The notes below the pieces were generated by a model. That model saw only the letters and a list, made by a program, of their open reading frames with translations. It searched no databases and was not told the origin of the DNA. 64,000 bases of DNA from Actinomycetota bacterium. Its GTDB lineage: Bacteria; Actinomycetota; Acidimicrobiia; Acidimicrobiales; Palsa-688. Below are positions 25,603-34,462 of this stretch, in pieces. The stretch spans positions 1 to 64,000 of the forward strand of contig JAJPKN010000038.1 in NCBI GenBank assembly GCA_021323695.1. Reading direction: 5' to 3'. Each line of letters opens with the position of its first letter. Position 1 is the first letter of the stretch. The translations under genes and the position numbers were made by a program.

Positions 25603-27654
25603 TTGCGTCCCAACCAAATGACACTGGTGGGCGTCCCAGCGGCGGTGGTCTGCATCGCGGTCATGCTTGTGGTGCCCCTGCCCACCCCGCTCATAGACGT
25701 GCTGATAACCCTCAACCTGGTGGGCTCGGTGATAATCCTGCTCACCAGCATGTACGTCAAGCGGGCGCTCGACTTTTCCGTGTTCCCGTCCCTGTTGCTG
25801 ATCGCCACCATGTACCGGCTGGCCCTGAACGTGAGCGTCACCCGCCAGGTGCTCCTCCATGCCCAGGCCGGCAACGTGGTCGCCGCCTTCGGTCATTTCG
25901 TGATCGGGGGCTCGTTGATCGTCGGCCTGGTGGTCTTCTTGATCGTCATCGTCATCCAGTTCATCGTCATCACCAACGGCGCCCAGCGGGTGGCCGAGGT
26001 AGCGGCCCGCTTCACCCTCGACGGCATGCCGGGCAAGCAGATGGCCATCGACGCCGACTTGAACAGCGGCCTCATAGACAAAGACGAGGCGAGGCGGCGC
26101 CGGCGCGAGGTGGCGGCCGAGGCCGACTTCTACGGGGCCATGGACGGGGCGTCCAAGTTCGTCCGGGGCGACGCCATAGCCGCCATGGTGATAATGGCGA
26201 TCAACCTGGTCGGCGGGCTCGCCATCGGGGTGCTGCAGGACGGGGACAGCTTCGGCCAGGCCATAAGCACCTACAGCCTGCTGTCGGTGGGCGACGGCCT
26301 CGCCTCCCAGCTGCCCGCCCTCCTCATTTCCATATCGACAGGCATCATCGTCACCCGGGCAGGCACGGAGTCCGACCTGGGGACGGAGTTCGTGTTCCAG
26401 ATGCTCCGCCAGCGCCGGGCGGTCCGCATCGCCGGCACGGCCGTCGCTGTCCTCGCCCTGGTGCCCGGGCTCCCGAAGATCCCGTTCCTGTTGGTGGGGG
26501 GGGCAGTGCTGTTGGTCGCGGGCCGGCTCCCCGACGACGCCTCCCTAGGCGCCAGGGCGGAAAAGCAGGCAGCAGCGGCCGCTCCTCCCCCACCCCCGCC
26601 CAGTTCCCCCGAGGTGCTGGCCCGGGACATGAAAGTCGACCCGCTGGAGCTCGAAGTGTCCTTCAACCTGGTCGAGCTGGTGGACCCCTCCCGCGGCGGC
26701 GACCTGCTGGAGCGGGTGAAGGCGTTGCGGCGCAAGATCGCCCTGGAGATAGGGGTGGTGCTCCCCTTGGTCCGCACCCGCGACAACATCGACCTCCCGG
26801 CTTCCACCTACACGATCAAGGTCCAGGCGGCCGAGGTCGCCCGGGGCAGCGCCCTGCCCGGCCACGTCCTCGCCATCGGCGACATGCTGGGGTCGCTCCC
26901 GGGCAGCCCCACCAAGGAGCCGGTGTTCGGCCTGGACGCGAAGTGGGTCCCGGTCACGGCTCGGGCCCAGGCCGAGCGCATGGGCGCCACCGTGGTCGAC
27001 CCGGCCTCGGTCATCACCACGCACCTGTCCGAGGTGGTGAAACAGTACGCCGGCAAGATGCTGACCCGGTCGGCCACCAAGGAACTGGTGGAGATCACCA
27101 AGCGCTCCGACCCGGTCGTCGTGGAGGAGCTGAGCTCGGCCCAGGTTTCTTTGGCCGAGATCCAGCGGGTCTTGCGCGACCTGCTGGACGAGGGTGTCTC
27201 GGTACGGAACCTGTCGCGGATCTTCGAGGCCCTGACCGAAAAGGCGCGGACCACCCACGACCCCGAGGCCTTCGTGGAAGCCAGCCGCCAGGCGCTCGGC
27301 CCCGCGCTTTCCTCGGCGCTGGCCACTGGCAACCGCCTGCCCGTCATCACCCTCGACCCCGTGCTGGAGCACCAGCTGAGCGAGGTGCTGCGGACCGCTG
27401 AGGGGGGGAGCTTCCTGGCCCTGGCCCCGGACAAAGCCGAGGAGCTCACCTTGGCGGTGGCCCAGCGCAGCCGGGAAGCGGAACAGGAAGGCGACAACCC
27501 GGTGCTCGTCTGCGCCACGCCCTTGCGCCCGGCGCTCCGCAAGCTGGTACGCACGGCCGTGCCGCGCCTGCCCGTGCTCTCCTACGCGGAGCTGTCGCCC
27601 CAGCTCCGCCTGGACACAAAGGGGGTGGTGAGCCTTGCCCACGCTGCGGTTTGA
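25603..27654 (+). CDS. flhA: flagellar export gate protein FlhA
   Basis: FlhA forms the nonameric ring that receives substrates and couples proton flow to export. The 683-residue length is typical. The N-terminal membrane half has about eight TM helices and the FHIPEP region (a run of Arg then EVAAEADFYGAMDGASKFVR). The C-terminal cytoplasmic half has DPLELEVSFNLVELVDPSRG and a RTTHDPEAFVEASRQALGPA region. The TTG at 25603 has a GGAGG site 7 bp ahead; an ATG five codons in is an alternative. The next ORF overlaps its 3' end by 20 bp. Confidence 0.96.
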   Translation: MRPNQMTLVGVPAAVVCIAVMLVVPLPTPLIDVLITLNLVGSVIILLTSMYVKRALDFSVFPSLLLIATMYRLALNVSVTRQVLLHAQAGNVVAAFGHFVIGGSLIVGLVVFLIVIVIQFIVITNGAQRVAEVAARFTLDGMPGKQMAIDADLNSGLIDKDEARRRRREVAAEADFYGAMDGASKFVRGDAIAAMVIMAINLVGGLAIGVLQDGDSFGQAISTYSLLSVGDGLASQLPALLISISTGIIVTRAGTESDLGTEFVFQMLRQRRAVRIAGTAVAVLALVPGLPKIPFLLVGGAVLLVAGRLPDDASLGARAEKQAAAAAPPPPPPSSPEVLARDMKVDPLELEVSFNLVELVDPSRGGDLLERVKALRRKIALEIGVVLPLVRTRDNIDLPASTYTIKVQAAEVARGSALPGHVLAIGDMLGSLPGSPTKEPVFGLDAKWVPVTARAQAERMGATVVDPASVITTHLSEVVKQYAGKMLTRSATKELVEITKRSDPVVVEELSSAQVSLAEIQRVLRDLLDEGVSVRNLSRIFEALTEKARTTHDPEAFVEASRQALGPALSSALATGNRLPVITLDPVLEHQLSEVLRTAEGGSFLALAPDKAEELTLAVAQRSREAEQEGDNPVLVCATPLRPALRKLVRTAVPRLPVLSYAELSPQLRLDTKGVVSLAHAAV

Positions 27655-28957
27655 GGGGGCGACCCTGGAGGAGGCCCTGCAGGCTGCCCGCCAGGACGCC
27701 GGTCCCGGTGCCAGGGTGACCGGGGCGGCACGGGTGCGCCGAGGGGGGGTCGCGGGCTTCTTCGCCCGCGAGCGAGTGGAGGTGGAGGTGCAGGTCCCCG
27801 AGCCCAAGCCGCCCGTGGCCTCCCCCGGGCCCTTGGTGCCTCCCGGGCCCTTGGTGCCTCCCGGGCCCCAGCCCGAGGAGATGGGGCCGCTCGAACAGCT
27901 CATCTCCCAGATGGCCTCCGAAGGCCCGACCTCCGTACTGGACCTGGCCGAGAGCATCAACTCCCTGGAAGGCAACGGGGGCAACGGGGCTTGCACCCGG
28001 GCCGTCTTTTCCTTGCCCAGTACCGATGACGTCCCTGCGGGCGACCGCGTCGCTGCGGGCGACGGCGTCGGTGCGGGCGACGGCGTCCCGGCCGGCACCA
28101 CCCCCGGCCCCGAATTCGCCGCCGTCTTGGAGCGCATAGCCCGCGAAGGCGACCCCGGCGGGCCCGTACCGCAACTGGGGCCGCCCGTCCATCACGACCC
28201 GGCCCTGCTCACCGACTTGAGCGGGAGGCCGCTCCTCGCAAGCCGCGACCAGGGCCAAGTACAGGGACAGGGGCCAGCGTCCCCAGGTGCGCCGGCCACG
28301 GGAGGCGGCCGCGTGAGCCAGTCCCTGGCCCGGCTCGGGCTCCCGCCCGCCCTCTGCCACCAGGTCCTACCCACCCTCGAGCGCGAGGCCCTGGAAGCAG
28401 GACTGGTGAGGGCGTTGAGGGCTGCCCTCCCACCCCTGCCCCCGCTGCCGGCCTCAGCCTCCAGTGTCATGGCGGTGGTCGGGCCGGCCAAGGCTGCCCT
28501 GGCCACCGCCCGCGCCCTGGCCACCGAGGTCGGTACACCCCCAGACGCGATCGCCATCGCCACCCCCCGCAAGATCTGGAGCCGCCGCCAAGCGGTCATT
28601 TCCTCCCCCGAAGAGGCGGCCGAGCAGCGCCGGAGCTGGCGGTGGCGGCCCTGGCCGGCGGTGGTGGTAGTGGAGCAGCCGGTGCGGCCCTCCCCTGTGG
28701 CTTGGTCCGCTTCGGTGCTGCAGGCCTTGGAGCCAACCCTCTGCTGGGGTGTGGCCGAAGCTTCCCGCAAGCCCGAGGACCTGGCCAGCTGGTCCGCGGC
28801 CCTGGGCGGCCTGGACGTGCTGGCGGTCGTGGACCTCGAGGGCACGACCACCCCAGCCAGCGTCCTGGCCTGCCCGGTGCCGGTGGGGAGGCTCGACGGG
28901 GTGCCGGCCACGGCCGAGGCCTGGGCCAGCCTGCTCTGCAGCCGGTTGGCCGCCTAG
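27635..28957 (+). CDS. FlhF-like protein with degenerate GTPase domain
   Basis: FlhF is an SRP-type GTPase that sets flagellar position and number. The N-terminal 50 residues match the FlhF B domain (LRFEGATLEEALQAARQDAG, then RVRRGGVAGFFARERVEVEV). The middle has Pro-rich and Gly/Asp-rich repeats. The C-terminal 180 residues align in layout with the NG domain, but the P-loop position reads VMAVVGPAKAALATARALA: the GxxGxGKT/S motif is gone, and the later G motifs are weak too. GTP hydrolysis by the usual mechanism is unlikely. The TTG start overlaps flhA by 20 bp, which fits the usual flhA-flhF order. Confidence 0.7.
   Translation: MPTLRFEGATLEEALQAARQDAGPGARVTGAARVRRGGVAGFFARERVEVEVQVPEPKPPVASPGPLVPPGPLVPPGPQPEEMGPLEQLISQMASEGPTSVLDLAESINSLEGNGGNGACTRAVFSLPSTDDVPAGDRVAAGDGVGAGDGVPAGTTPGPEFAAVLERIAREGDPGGPVPQLGPPVHHDPALLTDLSGRPLLASRDQGQVQGQGPASPGAPATGGGRVSQSLARLGLPPALCHQVLPTLEREALEAGLVRALRAALPPLPPLPASASSVMAVVGPAKAALATARALATEVGTPPDAIAIATPRKIWSRRQAVISSPEEAAEQRRSWRWRPWPAVVVVEQPVRPSPVAWSASVLQALEPTLCWGVAEASRKPEDLASWSAALGGLDVLAVVDLEGTTTPASVLACPVPVGRLDGVPATAEAWASLLCSRLAA
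27824..27868 (+). repeat. 18-bp tandem repeat in the FlhF-like gene
   Basis: CCCGGGCCCTTGGTGCCT occurs twice at 27824-27841 and 27842-27859, with a partial third copy. In frame it encodes PGPLVP repeats. Confidence 0.8.
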
Positions 28958-28995
28958 CTGCCCGGCCCACGGGCCCGACTTAGCGAGGAACGGTT

Positions 28996-29241
28996 GTGAG
29001 GACTGCTGAGAAGACCAAGAGCGCGAAGCCAGCTGCCCTGGTGCTGCTGGCCCTGGTGCTCTCGGCCCCCACCCTGGCCAACATCGTCTCGGGGTCGGTG
29101 TCCGCCACCAGCGCCGGGGTACGGCTGGCGGCAGCGGTGCTGGCCTCTTGGGTGGCCGTCAGCGTCCTCAGCCACCTGGTGGACAGCTATCGCAACGAGG
29201 CCTGGCGCTCCGGCCAGCACGACCGCAGCGAACCGCGCTGA
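28996..29241 (+). CDS. small two-TM membrane protein at the end of the flagellar cluster
   Basis: Not recognised. The 81-residue product has a basic N-terminus, a first hydrophobic helix (AALVLLALVLSAPTLANIVS) and a second (LAAAVLASWVAVSVLSHLVD), then a polar tail with YRNEAWRSGQHDRSEPR. The GTG start lies 38 bp after the FlhF-like gene on the same strand, so it may be the last gene of the operon. Codon use matches its neighbours, with G/C at nearly all third positions. A link to motility is inferred from position only. Confidence 0.6.
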   Translation: MRTAEKTKSAKPAALVLLALVLSAPTLANIVSGSVSATSAGVRLAAAVLASWVAVSVLSHLVDSYRNEAWRSGQHDRSEPR

Positions 29242-29244
29242 GCC

Positions 29245-29337
29245 GGGCCACCTCGGGGCCGCGGACGCCACCGGCAACGGCCCCGGGGCCACCTCGGGGC
29301 CGCGGACGCCGCCGGCAACGGCCCCGGGGCCACCTCA
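29245..29337. repeat. two 41-bp tandem repeats between convergent genes
   Basis: Units at 29245-29285 and 29286-29326 differ by one base; a third partial unit runs into the stop of the helicase gene. Each contains the 12-bp palindrome GGCCCCGGGGCC, which could fold in RNA from either strand and may end transcription of both genes. Confidence 0.8.
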
Positions 29338-31557
29338 GCCGCCCGCCGACGGGCCCGGGAACGCATCCCGCAACGGCTCAGGCAGAGGCTCCCGGTGGAC
29401 GATGGCGAGCCGGCGGGTACAGCGGGTGAGGGCCACGTAAAGGGCACGCCAGCCTTGGGGGCCCTCGGCGACGATGCGGGCTGGCTCCACGACCACCACC
29501 GCGTCGAACTCGAGGCCCTTGGCGTGGCGCAGGCCGAGGACGCTGACCCGGGCATCGAGGGCATGGGCACCCACCTGCCCGTAATCGATGCCGGCCTGGC
29601 CCAAGGCGTCCCCGGTGGCCACCACCAGGCTGTCGGGTGCCAGCACCCCGACGGTCCCGTCGGCCACGCTTTGCAGCTCCTCGCTCACCGTCCGGCTGAC
29701 CAGCTCGGACCAGGCCCGGTCGTCACCCATAGGCGCCAGGGCCACGGCCCGGGGCGAGCTGCCCGTCCGGCGGACGGGCTCGGGGACCGTGGCTCCGGGC
29801 AGCGCCATGGCCAGGGCCCGGGCGGCGAGGGCCATCACCTCGGCCGGTGCCCGGTAGCTGACCGACAGGGTGGCCAGCTTCCAACCCCGGCGGGTGGGGA
29901 GGTGGGCCAGCAGCTCCTCCCAGGAGGCAGGGGCCCACGGCCCGGTGGCCTGGGCCAGGTCGCCGACCACGGTCATGGAGCCCGAGCGGGCCCGCCTGGC
30001 CACCATCCGCAGCTCCATCGGCGTCAGGTCCTGGGCTTCGTCCACGACCACGTGGCCATAGGACCGCGCCTGTGCTGTTGGTCCCCGGCGCCCTGGCAAC
30101 GGGCCCAGCAGGGCACCGGCCTCGTCCAGCAGGGCCATGTCCGCTGCGGTCCAGGGCACCTCTTCGGCCGACGGGCTTCGGGGCCGGTAGAGGAGCTCCT
30201 GCTCGGCTGGGCTGAGGAGCCCCCGCCCAGCCAGCTGGATGAGAGGTGGGGCACCGAAGAGGTCATGGAGGAACGCTTCGGGGGTGAGCAAGGGCCACAT
30301 CCGCTCGAGCATCTCCTTGACTTCGGGCCGGGTACGCAGCTCGGCGGCCAGCGCCTTCGCATCGACCGCCGCTCGGCCCTCCAGCTGAGCAGCGAAGTGG
30401 TGCCACAGCAACCCCTCCAGGGCCCGCCGCCGCCCGTTGTGGGTACCGGGCCGGGCCTTGACCGCCCGCACCAGCTCCTCGGACGCCTCGGGGCTCAAGG
30501 TGAGGGTGGTGCCGCCATAGGGCACTGTGGCCGGGCGGCGCAGGGCGCGTTCTCGCTGGCGGACCGCCCGGCGAAGCACCTTGGCCATGCGTGGCCCCCC
30601 CTTCAGGCGGGCTGCTGCAGCGCTTTCACAGGCGACCGGCGAAGCGGCCCCGTAGAGGCCGCTGGCCGTCGACATCTCGGCGCCGGTCTCCCCCAGCGAG
30701 GGCAGGACCTGGTCGATGTAGTGCAAGAAGGTGGGGTTGGGGCCGACCACCAGTACACCCTGGGCCTCCAGCGGGAACCGGTGGGTGTACAGGAGGTACG
30801 CGGCCCGGTGCAGCGCCACCGCCGTCTTGCCCGTGCCCGGACCGCCCTGGACGACCAGCACCCCGGGCAAGGGGGCGCGTATCACCTCGTCCTGTTCGGA
30901 CTGGACAGTGGCCACTATGTCGCGCATCCGGCCGGTGTGGGCCCGCTCCAGGGCAGCCAGCAGGACCGCTGGCCCGGCCAACCGCCGGCTGGTGCCGGCC
31001 TCGCCAGCCGGCTCCCCCTCCAGGCTGAACAGCTCGTCTTCCAGGTCGGTCACCCGGCGCCCTTCGGTCAGGAAGTGCCGGCGGCGGCGGAGGCCCATCG
31101 GGTGGGCGCCGGTGGCTCGGTAGAAGGGCTCGGCTACGGGCGCTCGCCAGTCCACGACCAGCGGCTCGTGGTCGGCGTCGGATATGGCCAGGCGGCCGAT
31201 GTGGAAACTGCCGCCCTCGCCGGCCCGGCCACCGGCCTCCTGGCCACCGGCCTCCGGGCCACCGGCCTCCGGGCCACCGGCCTCCTGGCCACCCGCCTCC
31301 TGGCCACCGGCGGGTAAGGCGCCGGCCTGGCGGTCGATGCGCCCGAACACCAGGGCCTCCCCGCCCACATAAAGGCGCTCTAGGCGGGCCAGGGCGTTGC
31401 GGACCCGGATGTCGCGCTCGGTGTAGGACTGGAACGTCCCGCCTCTTTCCCTGAACGCCTCCCTCAGGCGCTGCTCGGTCTCGGCGCGCATGACCTCCAG
31501 CCGCTCGTAGGCCCGGTCCAGGTGAGCCTGCTCGGAGGCAAGGTCGGGGTGCGCCAT
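29335..31557 (-). CDS. helD: HelD-type superfamily 1 helicase (RNA polymerase recycling factor)
   Basis: HelD/HelR proteins bind RNA polymerase and remove stalled complexes from DNA; some protect against rifamycins. The 740-residue product has the HelD layout: an N-terminal coiled coil (about 5-40), a YTERDIRVRNALARLERLYV segment followed by VVDWRAPVAEPFYRAT, Walker A GGPGTGKT at 238-245, Walker B VVVDEAQDLTPME, and a late motif GLEFDAVVVVEPARI. Residues 84-110 are a GGQEA/GGPEA repeat encoded by 15-bp units. The start has no ribosome site; a TATGGT box lies 14 bp upstream. It is divergent from hemE. Confidence 0.9.
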   Translation of the reverse strand: MAHPDLASEQAHLDRAYERLEVMRAETEQRLREAFRERGGTFQSYTERDIRVRNALARLERLYVGGEALVFGRIDRQAGALPAGGQEAGGQEAGGPEAGGPEAGGQEAGGRAGEGGSFHIGRLAISDADHEPLVVDWRAPVAEPFYRATGAHPMGLRRRRHFLTEGRRVTDLEDELFSLEGEPAGEAGTSRRLAGPAVLLAALERAHTGRMRDIVATVQSEQDEVIRAPLPGVLVVQGGPGTGKTAVALHRAAYLLYTHRFPLEAQGVLVVGPNPTFLHYIDQVLPSLGETGAEMSTASGLYGAASPVACESAAAARLKGGPRMAKVLRRAVRQRERALRRPATVPYGGTTLTLSPEASEELVRAVKARPGTHNGRRRALEGLLWHHFAAQLEGRAAVDAKALAAELRTRPEVKEMLERMWPLLTPEAFLHDLFGAPPLIQLAGRGLLSPAEQELLYRPRSPSAEEVPWTAADMALLDEAGALLGPLPGRRGPTAQARSYGHVVVDEAQDLTPMELRMVARRARSGSMTVVGDLAQATGPWAPASWEELLAHLPTRRGWKLATLSVSYRAPAEVMALAARALAMALPGATVPEPVRRTGSSPRAVALAPMGDDRAWSELVSRTVSEELQSVADGTVGVLAPDSLVVATGDALGQAGIDYGQVGAHALDARVSVLGLRHAKGLEFDAVVVVEPARIVAEGPQGWRALYVALTRCTRRLAIVHREPLPEPLRDAFPGPSAGG
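31227..31310 (-). repeat. 15-bp in-frame tandem repeat in the helicase gene
   Basis: Five and a half units of GGCCACCGGCCTCCT (plus-strand reading, with T/G and C/G changes) encode GGQEA or GGPEA on the minus strand, between the coiled coil and the conserved helicase part. Confidence 0.85.
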
Positions 31558-31603
31558 GAGGGAACTAATGCACCATAGCCCGTAGCGGCCTCCCCCCAGC
31601 CGT

Positions 31604-31609
31604 TACCGT
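31604..31609 (+). promoter_or_regulatory. TANNNT box 7 bp before hemE
   Basis: TACCGT is followed by 7 bp and the hemE ATG. No Shine-Dalgarno is present. Matches the leaderless pattern seen at other first genes of this window. Confidence 0.5.
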
Positions 31610-31616
31610 TGGCCTG

Positions 31617-32633
31617 ATGAGCGCCGGCGAACCGAGGCAGGAGCCACCGTTCCTGGCGGCCTGCCGCTCCCACCCCACCCCCTACACACCCGTGTGGTTC
31701 ATGCGCCAGGCGGGACGGTCCCTGCCGGAGTACCGCGCCCTGCGCGGCGACGGGAGCATCTTGGAAGCGGTCCGCCAGCCCGAGCTCGCCGCCGAACTGA
31801 CGCTCCAGCCCGTGCGCCGCTACGGCGTCGACGCCGCCATCGTCTTCTCCGACATCGTCGTGCCCTTCTTGGCTTTTGGGGTCGACGTCGTGCCCGGCAC
31901 CGGTCCGGTGGTGGCGGAGCCCTTCCGCCGCGAAGCGGACCTCGACCGGCTCCGTCCCCTGGGCCGGCCCTACGCCGCCGATGCGGTGCGCCTGGCCGTC
32001 CGGGAGCTGCAAGTACCCCTGATCGGCTTCGCTGGCGGCCCGTTCACCATCGCCAGCTACCTGGTGGAAGGAGGCCCCTCGCATGACCACGCCCTCACCA
32101 AGGCCCTCATGTGGTCCGAGCCAGGCCTCTGGGCCCGCCTGGTCGACCGCCTGGCGGAGATCGCCCTGGCCAGCCTGCAGGAACAGGTCGCAGCCGGGGC
32201 CGCCGCCGTGCAGGTGTTCGAGAGCTGGGCCGGCGCCCTGTCCCCCGCCGACTACCGCCGCCATGTCCTGCCAGCGCTGCGCCGGGTGCTGGCCGACCTG
32301 GGCGTGCCCCGTATCGTCTTTGGGGTAGGCACGGGCGAGCTGCTGGCGAGCTTTGCCGAGGCGGGAGCGGACGTGGTAGGGGTGGACTGGAGGGTCCCGC
32401 TGGACGTGGCCCGTTCCCGGGTGGGCGACGGCAAGGCCCTACAGGGCAACCTCGACCCCGCCGCCTGCCTGGCCCCCTGGCCCGTCCTCGCCGCCCAGGC
32501 GCGCCACGTGCTCGCCCTCGGAGGGGAAAGGGGGCACGTGTTCAACCTGGGCCACGGGGTCCTGCCCACGACCGACCCCGACCAGCTGGCACGCCTGGTC
32601 GACCTGGTCCACCAGGAGACCAGCCGAGGCTGA
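31617..32633 (+). CDS. hemE: uroporphyrinogen decarboxylase
   Basis: HemE removes four carboxyl groups from uroporphyrinogen III to give coproporphyrinogen III in haem synthesis. The 338-residue length is typical. Family motifs are [20 protein letters not shown] at the N-terminus, [15 protein letters not shown], a [17 protein letters not shown] stretch, and [11 protein letters not shown] with [20 protein letters not shown] near the C-terminus. The conserved Arg and Asp residues (in MRQAGR and FSD) are present. Other haem genes are not adjacent. Its last 195 bp overlap the end of the toroid protein gene on the opposite strand. Confidence 0.96.
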   Translation: MSAGEPRQEPPFLAACRSHPTPYTPVWFMRQAGRSLPEYRALRGDGSILEAVRQPELAAELTLQPVRRYGVDAAIVFSDIVVPFLAFGVDVVPGTGPVVAEPFRREADLDRLRPLGRPYAADAVRLAVRELQVPLIGFAGGPFTIASYLVEGGPSHDHALTKALMWSEPGLWARLVDRLAEIALASLQEQVAAGAAAVQVFESWAGALSPADYRRHVLPALRRVLADLGVPRIVFGVGTGELLASFAEAGADVVGVDWRVPLDVARSRVGDGKALQGNLDPAACLAPWPVLAAQARHVLALGGERGHVFNLGHGVLPTTDPDQLARLVDLVHQETSRG

Positions 32634-33620
32634 GGGGCCGAAGACGGCGGCGGCAGGGCTGCGCCCGTAGATGACATGGTCGGCGATGAGGACCGCGGCC
32701 GTGGAGTAGGTGCTCTTCTGGCCCCCCGGGAAACGCACGCACTGGGGGTGGGCGCAGCCGGTCCAGTAGGCACCGTCGCTCGGGTCGCGCAGGTGGGCTG
32801 TCCAGGCCAGTAGGGCCTCGGCCTCGGCCCTCAGGCCGGCCCGGTTGGCGGCCATGGCGCACTCGGCGGTCTCGGCCGCGGTGACCCAGTCGCGGTCAGC
32901 CACGCAGCGTACCCCCAGGCCCTCCATCACGAACTCGGGCCAGCGGCCGAGGAGGCGCTGGCGCCCAGCCGCCGGCCCCAGCGCACCGGTCAGGACGGGG
33001 TAGTACCAGTCCATCGCCCAACGGTGCTTGGGGCTGAACAACCCCGGGCGGCCGCAGACCGCGGCCCTGGCCCTCTCGGCCGCCGCCTGCCACGCCGGCC
33101 GGTCCAGCCCCAGGGTGGACGCCAGCTGGGCCCCCGAGCTGAGCGAGTGCTGGAGCGACGAGCTGGCGGCCAGGAGGGCGAAGCGCCCGGGCACCCCGTC
33201 GGGGCTCACGGACCAGGCGAACTCCCCGCCCGGCCGTTGGAAGCGCACGGACCAGCCCAGGGCGGCCTCTACCAGCGGCCAGTAGGCAGCCACCTGGGCG
33301 CCCAGGAGGTGGCACCACCAGGCGCTGGTGGCCACATAGGCGCAGGCGTTGGGGTCCCGGCGGGCGTCTTCGACGCCATCGGGCAGGTAGAAGCGGCACC
33401 AGCTCCCGTCGGGCAACTGGGTGGCGGCCAGCCAGTGGAAGGCCCTTCCCACCTCGGCCCAACGGCCGCCGGCCGCCAGGCCCATGGCGACCTCGACATG
33501 GTTCCAGGGGTCGGCGTGGCCCCCCGGGTACCAGGGGACCATCCCGTTGCCCAGCTGGCAGTTAGCGAGCCAGCGGGAGCTGGCCGCCACCTCGGCCGCT
33601 GACAGGCCCCGAGGGCTCAC
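32439..33620 (-). CDS. prenyltransferase/squalene-oxidase-repeat-like alpha/alpha-toroid protein
   Basis: The 393-residue product looks like an alpha/alpha-toroid protein of the prenyltransferase/squalene cyclase-repeat type. QW-like segments are visible, such as [20 protein letters not shown] and a [19 protein letters not shown] region, with regularly spaced Trp and aromatic residues. The cyclase catalytic DxDD motif is not seen, so the activity is unknown. The GTG start overlaps the stop of the upstream methyltransferase (GTGA). The last 65 residues are antisense to hemE and look less conserved. It is the last gene of a five-gene operon with a glycosyltransferase and two methyltransferases. 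Confidence 0.72.
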   Translation of the reverse strand: MSPRGLSAAEVAASSRWLANCQLGNGMVPWYPGGHADPWNHVEVAMGLAAGGRWAEVGRAFHWLAATQLPDGSWCRFYLPDGVEDARRDPNACAYVATSAWWCHLLGAQVAAYWPLVEAALGWSVRFQRPGGEFAWSVSPDGVPGRFALLAASSSLQHSLSSGAQLASTLGLDRPAWQAAAERARAAVCGRPGLFSPKHRWAMDWYYPVLTGALGPAAGRQRLLGRWPEFVMEGLGVRCVADRDWVTAAETAECAMAANRAGLRAEAEALLAWTAHLRDPSDGAYWTGCAHPQCVRFPGGQKSTYSTAAVLIADHVIYGRSPAAAVFGPSASAGLLVDQVDQACQLVGVGRGQDPVAQVEHVPPFPSEGEHVARLGGEDGPGGQAGGGVEVAL

Positions 33621-34351
33621 CGGCCCGGGCTCCCGGCGGGCTTGTGCGCGTAGACCACCAGGCTCTTGCCCAACAGGGGGTTGAGCACGGCCTCGGGCCA
33701 GCGGGTCAGGCGACTGCGGGTCTCGATGTCCCAGACCAGCAGCCGGTGGTAGGCACGCACGAGCGGGTGGTCAGCCCTCTGGAGGCCCACGGCGCAGCGC
33801 AGCCACCAATAGGGGCTGTGCAGGGCGTGGGCGTGGTGCTGGGCGTAGGGCACGAGCCCCGCCCCGGCCAGCCTGGCCCGCAGCTGAGAACGACGGTAGA
33901 TGCGGACGTGGCCGCCGGGGACGTTGTGGTAGTCGTCGGACAGCGCCCAGTTGACCACCTCCGGCCAGTACCGGGGGACAGTTGCCGCCAGGGCCCCTCC
34001 TGGCCTGAGGACCCGGGCCAGCTCGGCCAGGGCGGCCCGGTCGTCGGGCAGGTGCTCCAGGACCTCAGCGGCTATGACCCGGTCGAAGCACCCGTCGGGG
34101 AAGGGCAGGCTCAGCGCGTCGCCAACCACCGTGTGGCCGCACCCGCCAGCCTCTGCGGTCGCCTTGTCCTGCTCGGCCAGGGCGGCGACCCAGGCGGCAG
34201 TGACCTGGGCCTGGTGGTGGTCCCGGTCGAGCGCCGTCACCACCGCCCCCCGGCGGAGGCCTTCGAAGCTGTGGCGGCCCTCCCCGCAGCCCAGGTCCAA
34301 CAGCCGCTCGCCAGGACGGGTACCCAACCAACTGAAGCGGACGGTCAGCAC
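33617..34351 (-). CDS. class I SAM-dependent methyltransferase (glycan operon)
   Basis: The 244-residue product has the Rossmann SAM site (RLLDLGCGEGRHSFEGLRRG then AVVTALDRD), a VVGDALSLPFPDGCFDRVIA stretch containing motif II, and VLRPGGALAATVPRYWPEVV, as in Methyltransf_11 proteins. I chose the GTG at 34351 (VLTVRFSWLGTRPGERLLDL), which starts just before the fold; a GTG at 34393 is possible. The frame runs further upstream only as overlap with the glycosyltransferase gene. The substrate is unknown; neighbours suggest a sugar or glycolipid. Its stop overlaps the start of the toroid gene. Confidence 0.85.
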   Translation of the reverse strand: MLTVRFSWLGTRPGERLLDLGCGEGRHSFEGLRRGAVVTALDRDHHQAQVTAAWVAALAEQDKATAEAGGCGHTVVGDALSLPFPDGCFDRVIAAEVLEHLPDDRAALAELARVLRPGGALAATVPRYWPEVVNWALSDDYHNVPGGHVRIYRRSQLRARLAGAGLVPYAQHHAHALHSPYWWLRCAVGLQRADHPLVRAYHRLLVWDIETRSRLTRWPEAVLNPLLGKSLVVYAHKPAGSPGR

Positions 34352-34357
34352 CGCCCG

Positions 34358-34462
34358 CCGCCCCGGCCCGCCTCGGCCAGCACCTGGCAGCACTGCGTCC
34401 GGCGGCCGTCGCCGGCCCTCACCCGTCCCCTCCGCCCCGGCCCGCCTCGGCCAGCACCTGGC
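34358..34462 (-). repeat. 31-bp direct repeat at the glycosyltransferase/methyltransferase junction
   Basis: Bases 34358-34388 are identical to 34432-34462. The second copy encodes the C-terminus of the glycosyltransferase (QVLAEAGRGG); the first lies at the 5' end of the methyltransferase gene, at or just before its start. A local duplication probably created the junction. Confidence 0.8.
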
